Program-made: the position numbers and the translations under genes
Assembly (NCBI RefSeq): GCF_019175385.1
Contig: NC_083339.1
Span: 77,210,307-77,274,306, forward strand
Length of the DNA: 64,000 nucleotides
Source of the DNA: Lycium barbarum
Taxonomy: Eukaryota > Streptophyta > Magnoliopsida > Solanales > Solanaceae
Direction: 5' to 3'
Part shown: positions 61,001-64,000 of the stretch, one piece after another
How the letters are laid out: each line of letters begins with the position of its first letter
How positions within the stretch are numbered: the first letter of the stretch is position 1
Notes under the pieces: model-generated
Told to the model about the DNA's origin: nothing
Seen by the model: only the letters and a program-made list of their open reading frames with translations
Databases searched by the model: none

Positions 61001-61373
61001 CAAAGAAGACTAATGTCTTCTTTTGCAAGCTTTGCCCCTTATGTTGTTATAATTTACCATTAGACCTTATTAATTAATAAAAATGTGGACATATAGGGGC
61101 ATGCCACACGGCCAAGGGCCCTTCAAGAACATTCTTGATATTTTTTGTGAAATTCCCATTTTGCCCTTAGTCCTTCGCAATATTTTCCATGAACCCTTTT
61201 CGCGAATTTTCTTTTTTACCCTTAGTCTTCCTCACTATTTCCATACTACCAATGTTCGTAAATAATATTCACAACAACTTATACATTATAATAAATTTTT
61301 GAAAATGGTCATTCCCTTTACTTCGTCACGACTACTTTGGGATATCCGAACGTACGAAGTACGGGATATAACA
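58052..61373 (-). mobile_element. Solo LTR L6, TSD CTATG
   Basis: TGTCACACCCCG...GGGATATAACA with perfect CTATG flanks (58047-58051, 61374-61378), 3,322 bp, minus orientation, no interior. On the minus strand: donor-like AAGG/GTAAGA at 60629/60628, acceptor-like ACAG/GGGAAATGTTGCCG at 59950, a 147-nt segment, donor-like AAAAG/GTATGTAAGG at 59803/59802, twin stem-loops at 58489-58454 and acceptor-like GCAG/GTAC at 58434. The U5 end differs from the other solo LTRs (GGGTGTGACA, not GGGTCGTGACA) and matches 41241-41954. Confidence 0.93.
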
Positions 61374-61378
61374 CTATG

Positions 61379-62839
61379 CATTACGAGAGACTAGTTGGAA
61401 AGAAAGGAACGATATGATATTTATGTTGTTGTTGTTGTGATATGTGTCTATGTGTGGCACGAGCACTCATTCATCCATGTTATCAATGTTATCATGCATT
61501 CACTCTTTGATTCTTATACATATATTGGATCGGGTTACACCTACTGCAACATTGACTTGGATTGGGTTGCAACACTGACTTGGATCGGGTTGCACGTTTC
61601 GTAACACTGACTTTTGGATCGGGCTGTATGCCACAAGAGGTACATGGACTTAGCGGTCCCCTATGGGTCATGACTGTCGGAGCTTAGACATCATCCTCCC
61701 AAAGCGTGTGTGAATCATTACATCTTATCTGCATTTGTATTCATATTATATTCTCATGTTGTTGGTTTTGGTTGATATTGACATGTTGGAGACATTCTGA
61801 GCTGGTAATGGTTATTGTGGTTCTGTTTCGGATTTATGAGTACTTGAGGTAAGATCTTGGAATTGGTACCGACTTTTGCATACTTTGGACTCTATCGGAT
61901 GTTTGGTGACTATTCTGGCTTGCTAACGGTTCTAGAAAGATAGATTAAACTTGGATATTTGACTTAGGATTGTACTTGGGGGGTATGGGAATTGTGACTT
62001 GAAGTGTACCCTGGCTTGACGTAGTGATAGGTTTAGTGTGACGGTATAGATAGAAATGGTGCTAGAAGAATTAGTAGCATGTGAATGAGAGTTGGGTTGT
62101 GCATCCAATGGGTGAGGGTAGTTGCTTCTTAGTGTTGTTTTTGTGGTGTAAGTTGAAGTAGTGCCTTTGAGTGTTAGATTGCGGCGAGGCCTATTTTTGG
62201 TTGGGGTCCGTTTGTGTTGAAGTTTGTCTTATTATGGTTAGTGTGGGTAGATTATTCCTTAGGGAGTGTAGGTGTAACGGTATGATGTTAGAGTTGATTT
62301 AGTTGGTTGTTCTTGTGGTTTAGGAGCTGGTGGAGTTTCCCCTTTTCCCTTTACTATTCAGTTTATTTTGCCTAATTTGCTGCCTACCATGCTTAACCAT
62401 TGTTATTTATTGCTGTTATGATTTCCTAATCGTTGCCAGCCTATGATACTTACCAGTATGAGTGTTGTACTGATACTGCTTTTGCTATACCATTTTGGGG
62501 TGTAGATCTATTTCAGGTTGAGTTCGTGGTTTAGCTAGTTCCGAGGACTTGCCGGTGCTATCTTGAAGACTCTGTTACCTCATTCCAACAGGGTTGTCTT
62601 ATTTAATTTATTTTTTCGGTTCCAGTTATAACTTAAAAGCTCTTGTACTAGTCCAGACCAGATTTTGGGAAATAATTGCAAAGTCTTGTATACGATTTTA
62701 TATTCCATTAATGGAAAATGATTTATCGATGAACTTGTTTATATAGGTCTTTATATGTGTGATTTGGGAAGAAAAGGGTCCGCCTACTAGGAGGGAATAA
62801 GTAGGTGCCCGTACGGACCCAATTTTGGGTCGTGACATT
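61379..62839 (+). mobile_element. LTR 3' part ending GGGTCGTGACA, host of L6
   Basis: No coding sequence. Four related units around TTGGATCGGGTTGCAC lie at 61525-61630. An acceptor-like CTATTTCAG/GTTG occurs near 62517. It ends with ACCCAATTTTGGGT, a small hairpin, and CGTGACA at 62839. It adjoins minus-strand pol, so either it inserted in pol (with the other half lost) or a rearrangement joined them. Confidence 0.6.
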
Positions 62840-64000
62840 CTGCAACATGATTTTGAGATGTTCTGCATGGTCAGTCTCGCTACAGGAATAAATCAGGATA
62901 TCATCAATAAACACAATAACGAACAAATCAAGATAAGGATTGAAGACCCTATTCATAAGGTCCATGAAAGCTGCTGGTGCATTCGTCAAACCAAACGACA
63001 TTACCAGAAATTCAAAATGCCCATAACGAGTCTAGAAAGCTGTTTAAGGAATGTCAACTTCCTTAACCTTCAACTGATGGTACCCTGATCTGAGGTCAAT
63101 CTTGGAATAACACTCGGCACCCTGAAGTTGATCGAATAAATCATCTATTCTGGGAAGATGATATTTGTTCTTGATGGTGATTTTATTCAATTGATGATAG
63201 TCAATACATAACACAAAGACCCATCCTTCTTTCGGACAAATAAAACCGGTACTCCCCAAGGTGAGATACTTGGCCTTATAAATCCCTTATCTAGAAGGTA
63301 TTTCAACTGGACTTTTTGCTCCTTCAACTCTGCTGGAGCCATTCTATAAGGCGGAATAGATATCGGTTTAGTGTCGGGAAGTAGATCAATTCTAATGTCA
63401 ATCTCTCTATCGGGAGGGACCCTGGGAAGATCTTTAGAAAACACTTCTGGGAACTCATTTAAAATTGGTACTTACTGGAGAGTGGGGGTATCTGCATCCC
63501 TAACTTGAACTAAATGATAGATATATCCTTTAGAGATCATCTTTCTGGCTTTAAGATAGGAAATAAACCTACCCTGGGCACTACTATGTAGCCCTTCCAT
63601 TCTAAGACTGGTTCACCGGGAAACTCGACACTTACTATCTTGGTTCTACAACCCACTGTGGTATAACAGGACTTTAACCAATCCATGCCCATGATTACAT
63701 CAAACTCTATCATCTCCAATTCTACTAAGTCTGATACAGTAAGGCGATGATACACTCCTGGGTGTTTCTTACTGCACGTGTTGCAAGTAGGGTACTCAGG
63801 GCCTCTATAATCCATACTAGCCTGTGACTGTGAGCCTGCTGCTTTGAAATTCTGACTTTTCCTGTTAAACTTGGACCTCTGAACTGGTGCACTAGCTGAA
63901 GATGGAGTAGGTCCTGATTTTGGTTTCCTGAAGAATTGGCAATTACCACCTCCTTGAGATCCCCCATGGTTGAAATTCCCTACAGACTTAGCTCTCTTGC
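62840..64000 (-). pseudogene. Tekay/Del chromovirus Gag-Pol remnant
   Basis: Runs off the window on the right and stops at 62840 within RT. Read on minus from 64000 it has the end of Gag with a half zinc knuckle (CNTCSKKHPG, about 63785-63755), joined in frame to the protease end (EFDVIMGMDWL, about 63705-63673), so the second half of the knuckle and the protease active site are deleted. RT follows: [55 protein letters not shown] after a frameshift, [29 protein letters not shown] and the catalytic FIDDILIYS (about 62912-62886). It ends at HLKIMLQN. A stop near 63474 and frameshifts make it a pseudogene. Confidence 0.88.

Overview
The window is plant nuclear DNA made almost entirely of nested LTR retrotransposons. 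I could support no host protein-coding gene, tRNA or intact rRNA gene. Several things point to a eudicot: a Ty3/Gypsy Athila-type element primed by tRNA-Asp, Tekay/Del-type chromoviruses with the initiator-Met PBS TGGTATCAGAGC, Tat/Ogre remnants and a Mutator-like element. The LTR style (very long LTRs, about 2.4-3.5 kb, running TGTTATATCCCG...GGGTCGTGACA) suggests Solanaceae, but that attribution is from memory and was not searched. The setting looks like repeat-rich, probably pericentromeric, heterochromatin.

Layout. 1-709 is part of an old LTR in minus orientation. An Athila element (plus, 710-28152) is inserted in it, with flanks TCCAT/TCCGT. It carries a decayed gag, protease, RT, RNase H and integrase, and a long post-pol ORF3. 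Three later insertions sit inside it: a minus solo LTR in the protease region (4191-7081, TSD ATCGG), a plus solo LTR in the 3' untranslated region (14724-18184, TSD CTATA), and a two-LTR element without recognisable coding sequence in its 3' LTR (E2, minus, 20016-27844). Next come a Tat gag scrap and a Tekay-like element (E3, minus, 29036-36716) that keeps a gag start, a chromodomain end and an embedded 5S rRNA-like sequence. A further chromovirus follows (E4, plus, 36857 to about 41240: LTR, PBS, gag), then LTR fragments and a 0.65-kb direct duplication up to 44935. 44936-53125 is AT-rich and without ORFs, and carries a minus solo LTR (48514-51640, TSD CCTTT). A non-autonomous Mutator-like element lies at 53576-54821 (10-bp TSD). 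A decayed Tat integrase and a possible antisense ORF follow (55.7-57.9 kb), then a minus solo LTR (58052-61373, TSD CTATG) inside another LTR ending at 62839. The window ends in a minus-strand Tekay Gag-Pol remnant (62840-64000).

How the parts relate. The protein remnants are standard retrotransposon functions: capsid and RNA binding, protease, reverse transcription, and integration with chromodomain targeting. None appears intact. The most interesting signal is in the LTRs. Otherwise divergent LTR families keep the same order of modules: a TATA-like site, a donor-like AAGGTAAG, an acceptor-like AG followed by GGGRARRTGCTGCC, a segment of about 144-172 nt, a donor-like AGGTATGTAAAGC, two adjacent stem-loops showing compensatory changes, an acceptor-like GCAGGT, and a hairpin at the U5 end beside the PBS. 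This reads like a conserved, possibly spliced and structured leader encoded in the LTR. Symmetric ACGG-N-CCGT modules also recur in unrelated element lineages.
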